Assembly: GCA_003233475.1 (NCBI GenBank)
Contig: QILU01000207.1
Location: 1-11,736 of the forward strand
DNA: 11,736 nt
Direction of reading: 5' to 3'
Source of the DNA: Ahrensia sp.
GTDB lineage: Bacteria > Pseudomonadota > Alphaproteobacteria > Rhizobiales > Rhizobiaceae
Part shown: positions 1 through 7,166 of the stretch, piece by piece
How positions within the stretch are numbered: the stretch's first letter is position 1
Layout: each line of letters begins with the position of its first letter
The notes under the pieces: generated by a model
The model's input: the letters and a program-made list of their open reading frames with translations, nothing else
What the model was told of the DNA's origin: nothing
Database searches by the model: none
Translations under genes and position numbers: made by a program

Positions 1-2
1 CC

Positions 3-1118
3 CAAGACCGGTTTGTTCAAGAAGCATTTGAAGAATCACTGAGCATTTTGCGCCGGTTCACCCGGGTTGTGTCAATGATGCGCATCGCCAACCAGGTGTT
101 CTCCAGCTTTATGCTGGTGGTCATTGGCGCCCTCGCCATCTGGTTTTACACAAGCGGTGTCTTAACTGCCGGTGCAGTTGCGGTAATTCTGGCACTTTGT
201 TTGCGCTTGAATTTGTTGTTGGGTCGCCTTCTGGCGCTTTTGAACGGCCTGTTCCGAAATTTCGGAACAGCGCAAAACTCTGCGGAAATGATTGCCAAGC
301 AACCCCAAGTCGTGGACGCCCCAAATGCTCAGCAGTTGGCCCCAGCTAAAGGTGAAGTGAAATTTGAAAATCTGAATTTCGCCTATCCCGGCTCCAGCAT
401 TGTTATCAAGGGGTTGAACCTGAAAATTCCTGCCGGCCAGAAAGTTGGAATTGTAGGGCAATCCGGGGTTGGCAAAACCACCCTGATGAACCTGCTGTTG
501 CGATTTTATGACGTGGACGAAGGCACCATTTCCATAGATGGAACCGATATCAGCACCGTCACCCAACATTCACTACGCGCCCAAATGGGGATCGTTACCC
601 AGGACACGGCCCTGCTTCACCGTTCAATACGAGACAATATTGCCTATGGCCGCGAAAGGGTGCCGGATGCTCAGGTGATACAGGCGGCGAAGCGGGCGAA
701 GGCGCATGAATTCATTGAGCAGTTGAAAGATATTCGCGGCCGAAAATCCTATGACACATTTGTTGGCGAGCGTGGGGTGAAACTCTCCGGCGGCCAGCGC
801 CAGCGCATTGCACTCGCTCGGGTGTTTCTGAAAGACGCGCCCATATTGCTGCTCGATGAAGCCACCTCCGCGCTGGATTCAGAAGTGGAGGCCGCAATTG
901 GAGAACATTTGTCGCAATTGATGCAAGGCAAAACGGTGATTGCCATCGCTCACCGCCTTTCCACCATTGCTCATTTGGATCGGCTGATTGTCATGGAAGG
1001 TGGACGGATTGTGGAAGATGGATCCCACGAAGAATTGCTGAAGAAAAAAGGGCAATATGCCCGGTTGTGGAAACGCCAGTCGGGCGGATTTTTGTCTGAT
1101 CCAATAAGGTCAAATTAG
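3..1118 (+). CDS. ABCB-type ABC exporter, fused permease-ATPase (5' partial)
   Basis: C-terminal part of a type I ABC exporter half-transporter, an inner-membrane protein that normally dimerises and uses ATP to export lipids, drugs or other hydrophobic substrates. The frame is open to the left edge, so the true start lies outside; the first in-window start-like codon (TTG at 48) falls inside the membrane domain and is not credible. Two hydrophobic stretches (about nt 90-160 and 170-250) are the last helices of the membrane domain. The ATPase domain is complete: Walker A GQSGVGKTT (nt 456-482), Q-loop VTQD, signature LSGGQ (783-797), Walker B ILLLDE (843-860) with D-loop SALD, and H-loop His at 951-953. 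No catalytic residue is missing in the visible part. The substrate cannot be inferred. The stop TAG overlaps the stop of the convergent hydrolase pseudogene. Confidence 0.93.
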   Translation, partial: QDRFVQEAFEESLSILRRFTRVVSMMRIANQVFSSFMLVVIGALAIWFYTSGVLTAGAVAVILALCLRLNLLLGRLLALLNGLFRNFGTAQNSAEMIAKQPQVVDAPNAQQLAPAKGEVKFENLNFAYPGSSIVIKGLNLKIPAGQKVGIVGQSGVGKTTLMNLLLRFYDVDEGTISIDGTDISTVTQHSLRAQMGIVTQDTALLHRSIRDNIAYGRERVPDAQVIQAAKRAKAHEFIEQLKDIRGRKSYDTFVGERGVKLSGGQRQRIALARVFLKDAPILLLDEATSALDSEVEAAIGEHLSQLMQGKTVIAIAHRLSTIAHLDRLIVMEGGRIVEDGSHEELLKKKGQYARLWKRQSGGFLSDPIRSN

Positions 1119-2061
1119 CCGCTTCTGTTCTCTTCCTCCCCTCGAAGGAAAGACAATATTTCTCCTACCAATCCATTCAGGTGTAAAATTGGAACATGCC
1201 CCTGACCTTCAGCCACAACTTCTTGCAGATTGGGAATTCTATCCATGAGACGTTGGGCGATTTCAACAGTGAGAAGAGAAGAATGCTCGCCACGAACCAG
1301 AAGTTTGTGGCAGCGATCAAACAGCTTTACTTCTTTCCAAAGTTGCACTTGTTTTTCATCATAACTGACGGCGTTTGCCATCCGTTGCAAGCCCAGGCGA
1401 ATATCAGGAACGGGTTTTCCACCCTCATCCCGCCAAACAGTGCGCGCCATGGCTTCCCACTGGGAATTGCTTAAGGTCGGAAACTCTTTTCCCTTCAATT
1501 GTTTCAAATTATCCACGGCTTCCTGCCAGTTGTTGGCCGGGCTTTGCCGTTGCCTCAGCGCGATCTGACGGGCAATGCCAACGCTGTCCAACTCCGGCCC
1601 CGTATCATTCAAAATAAGTTTGCGAACAAGGCTGGGGCGTATCGGTCCGGTAAGAAAAACGCTTTGCACCGAGCGCCCACTGGAGAGAATATCAATTCCG
1701 TGCAGCCCCATGGCGTCACAAAAGCTGATCAGATCTTCCCCGTCGGTAAAGGTGGTGGAACGGTCATTTTTTGCCAACTCCGAACGCCCACGCCCGCGAA
1801 AATCCAGCGTGTAAACCCTTTTTGTTCCATCGCAAATTCAAAGAACTCCCGGCTGTTGCCGAGCTCTGTCGGCAGACAAAGCAGGGGGGTGTCACCAGGA
1901 TCTGCTCCAAACTGCCCGGGTATTTTTGGAAATTTCCGCTCAAAATAATACCCGCGCAACACAGTCCCATCCGCCATCGAAGCGCGAACCGGATGGCGCA
2001 ATATGTCTACGTCATTCCGGTTAAAATGGCATACATTGTCTTCGGTAATTGTATCGCTCAA
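1115..2061 (-). pseudogene. alpha/beta hydrolase, frameshifted and with degenerate active site
   Basis: Two overlapping minus-strand frames together make one alpha/beta-hydrolase-fold protein. The upstream frame reads MADGTVLRGYYFE, LLCLPTELGNSREFFEF and then MEQK; the downstream frame reads RVYTLDFRGRGRSELAKND, RPSLVRKLILNDTGPEL and ends at the TAA at 1115-1117. The junction is a run of five A (T at 1819-1823 on the + strand): one more A would give continuous MEQKRVYTLDFRGRGRS. Compared with the family as I know it, the nucleophile elbow (usual form GTSRGG) reads SSGRSV and the acid position in GENSDLL reads GEHSSLL, while the C-terminal His in GQGHVP is kept. The start is uncertain. TTG at 2061 has an AGGA eight bases upstream (about 315 aa restored); ATG at 1977 would give about 287 aa, near the usual family length; TTG at 2106 is also possible. 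It lies downstream of the transglycosylase on the same strand. It is probably a decaying gene, but a sequencing error in the A run cannot be excluded. Confidence 0.75.
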
Positions 2062-2169
2062 ACTGATTTTCCTGAAAAGACTGAACACCCGTTCCCGCGC
2101 GTTCAAATCCGAACCCCAATTGAAAGCTTACAACGGGAAAAGAACTTGGAAAAGGGGCAAGTGTCTTTT

Positions 2170-4251
2170 CTAAGTGCGTCTTCCCTTGCGCAAATCACTT
2201 TCGATAGTCAGCCGCCCGCCCTTCAACCGTGTTTTGTAAACCTGATAGTTTTCCATTACCCGCTGAACATAATTTCTAGTTTCAGAATAGGGGATTTGCT
2301 CTATCCAGTCGATTACAAAATCAAGCGATTTGCCCCGCGGATCACCATTGCGTTTAATCCAGTCGGTGGCCCGGCGCGGCCCGGCATTGTAGGCAACGAA
2401 GGTGAGAATAAACGACCCGCCGAATTTTTTCATTTGCTGGCTCAGATAAGCTGTTCCAAGGCGGGCATTGTAGCGTGCGCTGGTGACCAGCTTGTTTCTC
2501 GAATAGCGCACACCAATCGAACGCGCTGTGCTTTTAGCAGTGGCGGGCAGCAATTGTAAAAGCCCCAACGCATTGGCGGGCGATCTGGCATCCACCTGAA
2601 AAGTGCTTTCCTGCCGCGCAATGGCATAAGCCAAAGGAAGACCCGCACCACTGGTTTTGGTATTGCGCGGAATAGCCCCTATGGGCCAGGCCAGATTATC
2701 GACACTGTAGCCACGAATGAACCCGCGCTTGCCCACTTGCAAAGACAATTGATAGTCTCCCTGCTTCTCAGCACGCGCCGCCAGCAGGGCCAATTCTCCG
2801 GGCTTCATCATGCGACGGGCCAAAAACCGATAGATCGGTCTGGCTTTGCGGCGAAACCCTGCGGATTCCAGTTTATTGATTGCCTGCACCAACTCATACC
2901 GGTTGAAACTCACCCGATCAGACCGGGTTGGCCGCGCTTTGGAGATGCGAATGGATTTTCGTCCAAGCTTGCGCGCTGCCAACTGGCCATAAAATGTAGT
3001 GTCGTAGCGGGCAGCCTTTGTATATTGCTTGTTAGCAGATTTCTTCTGTCCCGACTTAGCCAGGGCACGGCCCATCCAATAATAACCACGGGATTTGCTC
3101 AATGGTGTTGTGGCAATATTCAAAATTCTCCCAAAATGTTTCGCCGCAAGGCTGGGATTGCCAAGTTTGCGAAGTGCAATCCAGCCCGCGTAAAATTCAG
3201 AATCAATTCGTCTGACAGCAGATTTTGCCACATTACGAGAGGCCAGACGATAAGCGATTTTGGGGGAGTTATTTTCCAGCAGATCACCCGCCAATATCCG
3301 GTGTTCTTTCCATTGGCGATCAGCCGAATTGGGGTGAATATTGGCCGGGGAGGCGGAAAGTAGAACTTTCGCCGCAGCACTGAATTTTTCGGCACGGCGT
3401 AAATGGCGGGCTTTGGACAGCAAATAGTTGGCATCACGCTTTTGAAACGCCGGTACGGCGGCGAGTTTGGAATTGGCGTTACGCTGCTTGCGTTCTACGG
3501 CTGCCCGCGCACTTACCAATCGGGTGGCACCGGCCTGTCCGGCAATGCGGGCTGCTGCGCGAAGACGTTGTTTGGACAGCAAATATTCAACCCTGGCGCG
3601 GTGGTCCTCCCGCGTTAGCACTTTGCCAAAACGCTTCAGTATTTTTTGTTCCTGAGTTTTCCCGAGTTTCGAGTTGCGCCAAAGCGGGGCAATAAGATCG
3701 CGCGCGGAACGTTTATTCCCGGCCTTCAATTGCGCAACGGCCAGGGCAATAATGGCTTCTTCCGATTCAGGCCTGGATGCGCTGAACACAACCCGAAGCG
3801 CTTCCCCTCCGGCACTCTTAACCAGAGCCTGTTCCAAATTGCGGCGCATGGTTGCGCTGCCGGGCCAATCGGAAAGGTCTTGCGATATTTTGCTCAATGT
3901 AGCTGAATCCACCTCGCGCCCGTCCATAGCAATCGCCCATGCCATGACTTTGCGCTCCAAAGAACCGGCCCGCAAAGAACTGCGAGCTGCCAGGGCGCGT
4001 TTCATATCCTTCTTGCTCAGGGCTTTCAAACCCTGTTTCAAGGTGGAAGAGGCGGGAGAAACATCAAGCCTGGTGGAGTTCGTTCCGCTTTTGGAAAGAG
4101 TGGCAACACTGGCGTATCCGCTCACACTACCGGCGATAGGTTTGATTTTGTGTTTGCCAGCATATGCAATCTGAGGAAGTGAAATTGCCCCTGCCAGTGC
4201 AAAGGATAAACTGAGGCGAACGATATTCGATAGGGAAGAAGATGTGGTCAT
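2170..4251 (-). CDS. slt: Slt-type soluble lytic murein transglycosylase
   Basis: Periplasmic peptidoglycan-cleaving enzyme of about 693 aa, the length expected for Slt70-like proteins. Such enzymes cut the MurNAc-GlcNAc bond non-hydrolytically and leave 1,6-anhydro-muropeptides. I chose ATG at 4251 because it puts a clean signal peptide at the N-terminus (positive VR, hydrophobic core, AYA cleavage near residue 31); an upstream in-frame TTG at 4272 only adds seven residues. Residues about 60-520 are an Ala/Arg/Lys-rich helical repeat region like the Slt superhelical U/L domains. The C-terminal GEWL-like domain starts near LPLAYAIARQESTF, with the catalytic Glu at about residue 548 (codon at 2608-2610). 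It continues with ALGLLQLLPATA and FVAYNAGPRRA and ends with IPYSETRNYVQRV, all standard SLT motifs. The protein is strongly basic throughout. It is divergent from dapA, which feeds the peptidoglycan precursor pathway. Confidence 0.93.
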   Translation of the reverse strand: MTTSSSLSNIVRLSLSFALAGAISLPQIAYAGKHKIKPIAGSVSGYASVATLSKSGTNSTRLDVSPASSTLKQGLKALSKKDMKRALAARSSLRAGSLERKVMAWAIAMDGREVDSATLSKISQDLSDWPGSATMRRNLEQALVKSAGGEALRVVFSASRPESEEAIIALAVAQLKAGNKRSARDLIAPLWRNSKLGKTQEQKILKRFGKVLTREDHRARVEYLLSKQRLRAAARIAGQAGATRLVSARAAVERKQRNANSKLAAVPAFQKRDANYLLSKARHLRRAEKFSAAAKVLLSASPANIHPNSADRQWKEHRILAGDLLENNSPKIAYRLASRNVAKSAVRRIDSEFYAGWIALRKLGNPSLAAKHFGRILNIATTPLSKSRGYYWMGRALAKSGQKKSANKQYTKAARYDTTFYGQLAARKLGRKSIRISKARPTRSDRVSFNRYELVQAINKLESAGFRRKARPIYRFLARRMMKPGELALLAARAEKQGDYQLSLQVGKRGFIRGYSVDNLAWPIGAIPRNTKTSGAGLPLAYAIARQESTFQVDARSPANALGLLQLLPATAKSTARSIGVRYSRNKLVTSARYNARLGTAYLSQQMKKFGGSFILTFVAYNAGPRRATDWIKRNGDPRGKSLDFVIDWIEQIPYSETRNYVQRVMENYQVYKTRLKGGRLTIESDLRKGRRT

Positions 4252-4419
4252 AGGCGCAAAATCTCTACTCAAACAAAACGATTAGAATGGCCGGTCAAAA
4301 AGGCCGAACCGGCAAGGCCGCAACATGCGGATCAAATGACTAATCCAATAGTGTGGCTGAAACAGGTTTAAGCCGCGTTAACGAAAGGTTACTTAAAATG
4401 ATACAAATCGATCTTCCGG

Positions 4420-4448
4420 CTTGCCCGTAGCGCAGCCCCCCCCTATGT
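4420..4448 (+). promoter_or_regulatory. Putative housekeeping-sigma promoter of dapA-smpB with C8 spacer tract
   Basis: CTTGCC (4420-4425), a 17-nt spacer, then CTATGT (4443-4448). Each hexamer differs by one base from the alphaproteobacterial consensus CTTGAC-N17-CTATAT (established knowledge). The spacer contains eight consecutive C, and the eighth C is the first base of the -10 box as written. The predicted transcript would have a leader of about 90 nt before the dapA start. No transcription data are available, so this is a motif match only. Confidence 0.5.
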
Positions 4449-4533
4449 TGCCAGCGAGTTACAGCCCGCCCTTTTGGGAAGAATATGACATTCCGTTATT
4501 TGTTCATAAAAAAATATAAATAGCGGAATTTTC

Positions 4534-4539
4534 AGGAGA
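4534..4539 (+). promoter_or_regulatory. Ribosome binding site fixing the GTG start of dapA
   Basis: AGGAGA is six bases upstream of GTG at 4546. It is the clearest Shine-Dalgarno sequence in the window, and it supports the GTG codon as the dapA start. Confidence 0.8.
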
Positions 4540-4545
4540 ATTAAC

Positions 4546-5439
4546 GTGCCTCAACCAAATTTCAACCGTTCAAATACGGCTCTCGTCACCCCCTTTAATG
4601 AAGACGGGTCGGTTGATGAGAAATGTTTTGCAGATTTTGTCGAATGGCAAATTGAACAGGGTACAAGTGGCCTGGTTCCCATGGGAACCACTGGTGAATC
4701 CCCCACCGCAAGCCATGGCGAGCATAAACGGGTTGTGGAAATTGCAATTGAAGTATCCAACGGGCGGGTTCCCGTGATGGCGGGAGCTGGCTCGAACAAT
4801 ACCAGTGCCAGCATTGAATTTGCTCAACACGCCGAAAAGGTGGGGGCAAATGCTGTTCTCGTTGTTACGCCCTATTACAATAAGCCAAATCAAAAAGGCA
4901 TGAAAGCGCACTTCAAAGCGGTGGCTGAATCTATGGACTTGCCGATTTATATTTATAATATCCCCGGTCGATCGATTATTGATATGACTCCTGAAACGAT
5001 GGGCGAATTGGCTCACGCCCATAAAAATATTGTTGGCGTGAAGGATTCAACGGGTGATGTGACCCGCGTAAGTTATCAACGCGCCACGTGTGGTGCCGAC
5101 TTCATTCAACTGACCGGCGAAGACCCGTCTGCTTTGGGCCACCATGCCCACGGGGGGGTGGGATGTATTTCCGTGACCTCCAATGTTGCCCCGGCTTTAT
5201 GTGCTGAATTTCAGCAGGCCCTGGCCGATGGCGATCGCGACAAAGCCATCACATTGCAAGATCGCCTTATGCCCCTGCATGATGCGTTGTTCGTGGAGCC
5301 CAACCCCGGTGGTGCAAAATATGCGTTGGAACTGCTTGGTAAAATGAAGAATGTGCAGCGTTTGCCTCTGGTTCCGATTGAAGCCTCAACCCAAAAAATT
5401 GTGCGTGATGCCATGGTGCATGCGGGCATTCTCAACTAG
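4546..5439 (+). CDS. dapA: 4-hydroxy-tetrahydrodipicolinate synthase
   Basis: Cytoplasmic TIM-barrel enzyme that condenses pyruvate with aspartate semialdehyde, the first committed step of the diaminopimelate/lysine pathway. It therefore supplies both lysine and the meso-DAP of peptidoglycan. The 297-aa length is typical. Visible motifs: TALVTPF near the N-terminus; GTTGESPT (residues 47-54), holding the conserved Thr pair; [12 protein letters not shown] (108-118), with Tyr111 as the tyrosine contributed across the dimer; YNIPGRS (137-143), with catalytic-relay Tyr137 and substrate-binding Arg142; and GVKDST (164-169), with Schiff-base Lys166. All expected catalytic residues are present. Translation starts at GTG, placed by the AGGAGA upstream. 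smpB follows after 14 nt, so the two genes are probably co-transcribed. I see no lysine riboswitch in the short leader. Confidence 0.97.
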   Translation: MPQPNFNRSNTALVTPFNEDGSVDEKCFADFVEWQIEQGTSGLVPMGTTGESPTASHGEHKRVVEIAIEVSNGRVPVMAGAGSNNTSASIEFAQHAEKVGANAVLVVTPYYNKPNQKGMKAHFKAVAESMDLPIYIYNIPGRSIIDMTPETMGELAHAHKNIVGVKDSTGDVTRVSYQRATCGADFIQLTGEDPSALGHHAHGGVGCISVTSNVAPALCAEFQQALADGDRDKAITLQDRLMPLHDALFVEPNPGGAKYALELLGKMKNVQRLPLVPIEASTQKIVRDAMVHAGILN

Positions 5440-5453
5440 CAAAACACGCTGCA

Positions 5454-5930
5454 ATGGCACCTCCAAAAAAGGCTAACAGCGGCAAATCAATCGCGGAAAA
5501 CCGCAAGGCGAGATACAATTATGCCATAGAGGATACTGTTGAAGCAGGGCTTATGCTGCTGGGAACAGAAGTGAAGTCTCTTCGCGTTGGAAAGGCCAGC
5601 ATTGCCGAAAGCTATGCCAGTTTTGAAGACGATGCCATGTGGCTGATCAACAGCAATATTCCCGAATATCTACAGGCCAACCGCAACAATCACGAACCAA
5701 AACGCCGCCGTAAATTATTACTGTCAAAACGCGAAATTGCAAAGATGTCGATGGCAATAGCACGGGATGGTATGACTGTGGTTCCACTGAAACTCTATTT
5801 CAACGAACGCGGAATTGCGAAATTACTTTTGGCATTGGGCAAGGGTAAGAAGAACCACGATAAGCGCGAAACCGAGAAGAAACGGGATTGGAACCGGGAG
5901 AAATCGCGGATACTGAAAGAGCGCGGGTAA
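5454..5930 (+). CDS. smpB: SsrA-binding protein SmpB
   Basis: Small basic protein that binds tmRNA and delivers it to stalled ribosomes for trans-translation. Its 158 aa fit the family. Motifs seen: ENRKARYNY (15-23), GTEVKSLR (37-44) with KASIAESYA after it, [11 protein letters not shown] (80-90), LKLYFNERG (112-120), and the K/R-rich tail [15 protein letters not shown] running to the C-terminus, which enters the decoding centre in known structures. It begins at ATG 14 nt after the dapA stop, without an obvious Shine-Dalgarno, so it may be translated by coupling to dapA. The pairing with dapA is common in alphaproteobacteria (established knowledge). The gene converges on acpS with only 29 nt between the stops, and I see no terminator there. 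Confidence 0.97.
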   Translation: MAPPKKANSGKSIAENRKARYNYAIEDTVEAGLMLLGTEVKSLRVGKASIAESYASFEDDAMWLINSNIPEYLQANRNNHEPKRRRKLLLSKREIAKMSMAIARDGMTVVPLKLYFNERGIAKLLLALGKGKKNHDKRETEKKRDWNREKSRILKERG

Positions 5931-5959
5931 ATGCGAAGCTGAACTAAATTGGGTGAAAT

Positions 5960-6361
5960 TTAATCCGCTTTCCGCGCTTCAATAATCACAAATGCCTGGG
6001 CCAGCGGGTGGTCGTCGGTAATCGTGACATGCACAAATGCCTCCATTCCATCCGGAATCATCTTGTTCAATTGGGCCAGCGCCCCGTTGGTCAGTTTCAT
6101 GGTGGGCTTGCCCCCGGGCATATTCACCACCCCCATGTCACGCCAATAAACACCGTTGGATATTCCCGTTCCAAGCGCCTTGCAACAGGCCTCTTTGGCG
6201 GCAAAGCGTTTGGCGTAGGATGCAGCGCGCAGCTTGCGGCGATCAGATTTTGTCCGTTCCACATCGGTAAAAATACGGTTCAAAAAACGTTCGCCATACC
6301 GTTCAATTGATTTCTCAATTCGTCGAATGTCAATTAAATCGCTGCCCAGGCCAATAATCAT
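5960..6361 (-). CDS. acpS: holo-[acyl-carrier-protein] synthase
   Basis: Transfers the 4'-phosphopantetheine arm of coenzyme A to the serine of apo-ACP, activating the carrier for fatty-acid and lipid synthesis in the cytoplasm. Its 133 aa match the trimeric AcpS class. The N-terminal [12 protein letters not shown] contains the Mg-binding Asp8. [15 protein letters not shown] (52-66) contains the second acidic ligand, Glu57, and the CoA-contacting lysines. The ATG overlaps the TGA of the upstream DUF2062 gene by four bases (ATGA), which implies translational coupling. In many alphaproteobacteria acpS leads into lepB-rnc-era; here it ends tail-to-tail against smpB instead. Confidence 0.96.
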   Translation of the reverse strand: MIIGLGSDLIDIRRIEKSIERYGERFLNRIFTDVERTKSDRRKLRAASYAKRFAAKEACCKALGTGISNGVYWRDMGVVNMPGGKPTMKLTNGALAQLNKMIPDGMEAFVHVTITDDHPLAQAFVIIEARKAD

Positions 6362-7023
6362 ACGCGTTTTGCCCCATCATCAAATCTATCACCCAGGGGT
6401 GGCTTTCCGGCCAGTTGCTTGGCCCGGTCGCGAATTTCGGTCGCCTTGACCATTAATTTGTTTCGGCGGTTTTCGCGAAACATGCTCGCGGCCCTGCGAG
6501 TTGCAAAATATATCGGAAATGCAACCAATAAACCCAATGTAGTGCCTCCCACCAGCATGGGATATATAATTGGTGTCCAGATATGATTTAACGCCGTAAG
6601 GGCTGCTTCCATGTCAAGATTCAAACTGGCCTGTATAACATCCTTCATGGCGCTTCCAAGAGCAGGCGGTATGAGGGAATGGCTCGGGCTCTGCAATATA
6701 AAATGCCCGGTTTTATAAGTGGCGGCCCAAATAAACGGGAAAGAGATCGGGTTGCCAAAAAATGTGCCAAGGGCGCTGGCAATTATGTTGCCGCGAACCA
6801 CCCATGCAATCACAAATGCCAGTATAAAATGAAACCCTAATAATGGGCTGAAAGAAGCAAAAACCCCCGCTGCAACACCTGCTGCAACCGCATGGGGAGT
6901 GGCGGTCAGACGTAAAATTCGTTTGGTGATATATTGCCCGGAACGCAACCACGAACGGCGCGGCCATATCCAAACCCGAAAGTTCTCTATCCATGTTGGC
7001 GGTGTGCGCCGTTTCAACAACAT
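6358..7023 (-). CDS. DUF2062 family membrane protein
   Basis: A 221-aa inner-membrane protein of unknown biochemical function carrying the DUF2062 signature. [20 protein letters not shown] leads into [23 protein letters not shown] (about residues 57-79), followed by [17 protein letters not shown], the most recognisable family stretch. Hydrophobic segments lie at about 44-76, 78-103 and 158-180. The C-terminal tail (about 185-221) is basic and probably cytoplasmic. The stop overlaps the acpS start by four bases, so the two are almost certainly one operon, and this gene is commonly found beside acpS in alphaproteobacteria. There is no sign of damage. Expression could come from the weak promoter-like element at 7050-7079 or from read-through out of the RSH gene. 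Confidence 0.9.
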   Translation of the reverse strand: MLLKRRTPPTWIENFRVWIWPRRSWLRSGQYITKRILRLTATPHAVAAGVAAGVFASFSPLLGFHFILAFVIAWVVRGNIIASALGTFFGNPISFPFIWAATYKTGHFILQSPSHSLIPPALGSAMKDVIQASLNLDMEAALTALNHIWTPIIYPMLVGGTTLGLLVAFPIYFATRRAASMFRENRRNKLMVKATEIRDRAKQLAGKPPLGDRFDDGAKRV

Positions 7024-7049
7024 TACAAACTACTTCCTACTCGCGCAGT

Positions 7050-7079
7050 ATTAAAACCGCACCAGAAACACAAACTCAA
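7050..7079 (-). promoter_or_regulatory. Possible weak promoter of DUF2062-acpS
   Basis: Read on the minus strand: TTGAGT (7074-7079), an 18-nt spacer, then TTTAAT (7050-7055). These match 4 of 6 and 5 of 6 positions of the sigma70 hexamers. The leader before the ATG would be about 20 nt. It lies in the 143-nt gap after the RSH gene, where I see no terminator hairpin. Motif match only. Confidence 0.25.
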
Positions 7080-7166
7080 TTGTTCCCTTGAATCGAACTT
7101 TACAAGTTGACCGTTAACATCGCGTTTGTGACCTCAACAAGAATTATTTGAGAACACCCTGCTTCT

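Larger units (their letters stand above)
4252..4545. promoter_or_regulatory. Divergent slt/dapA intergenic region
   Basis: About 290 nt between the divergent slt and dapA starts. From left to right it holds a short inverted repeat GCCGGT (4290-4295)/ACCGGC (4308-4313), 39 nt upstream of the slt ATG; a cluster of TTAA elements at 4368-4396 that includes TTAA-N7-TTAC; a candidate promoter towards dapA at 4420-4448; an AT-rich leader (about 4490-4530); and the dapA ribosome binding site. I see no ORF or RNA gene in it. No convincing promoter could be assigned for slt. Confidence 0.6.

Noticed and set aside
1196..1948. Several long + strand open frames across the hydrolase pseudogene
   Set aside because: They lack conserved motifs and are antisense shadows of the hydrolase coding frames.
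1771..2559. 262-aa + strand open frame spanning the hydrolase 5' end and the slt 3' end
   Set aside because: It crosses two real minus-strand genes, has no recognisable domain, and slt beneath it has clear SLT motifs.
4290..4313. Inverted repeat GCCGGT-N12-ACCGGC upstream of slt as a specific operator
   Set aside because: Six-base arms at short spacing arise by chance in a sequence of this length; I mention it only in the intergenic description.
5931..5959. Bidirectional terminator between smpB and acpS
   Set aside because: I found no inverted repeat or T tract in the 29 nt between the stops.
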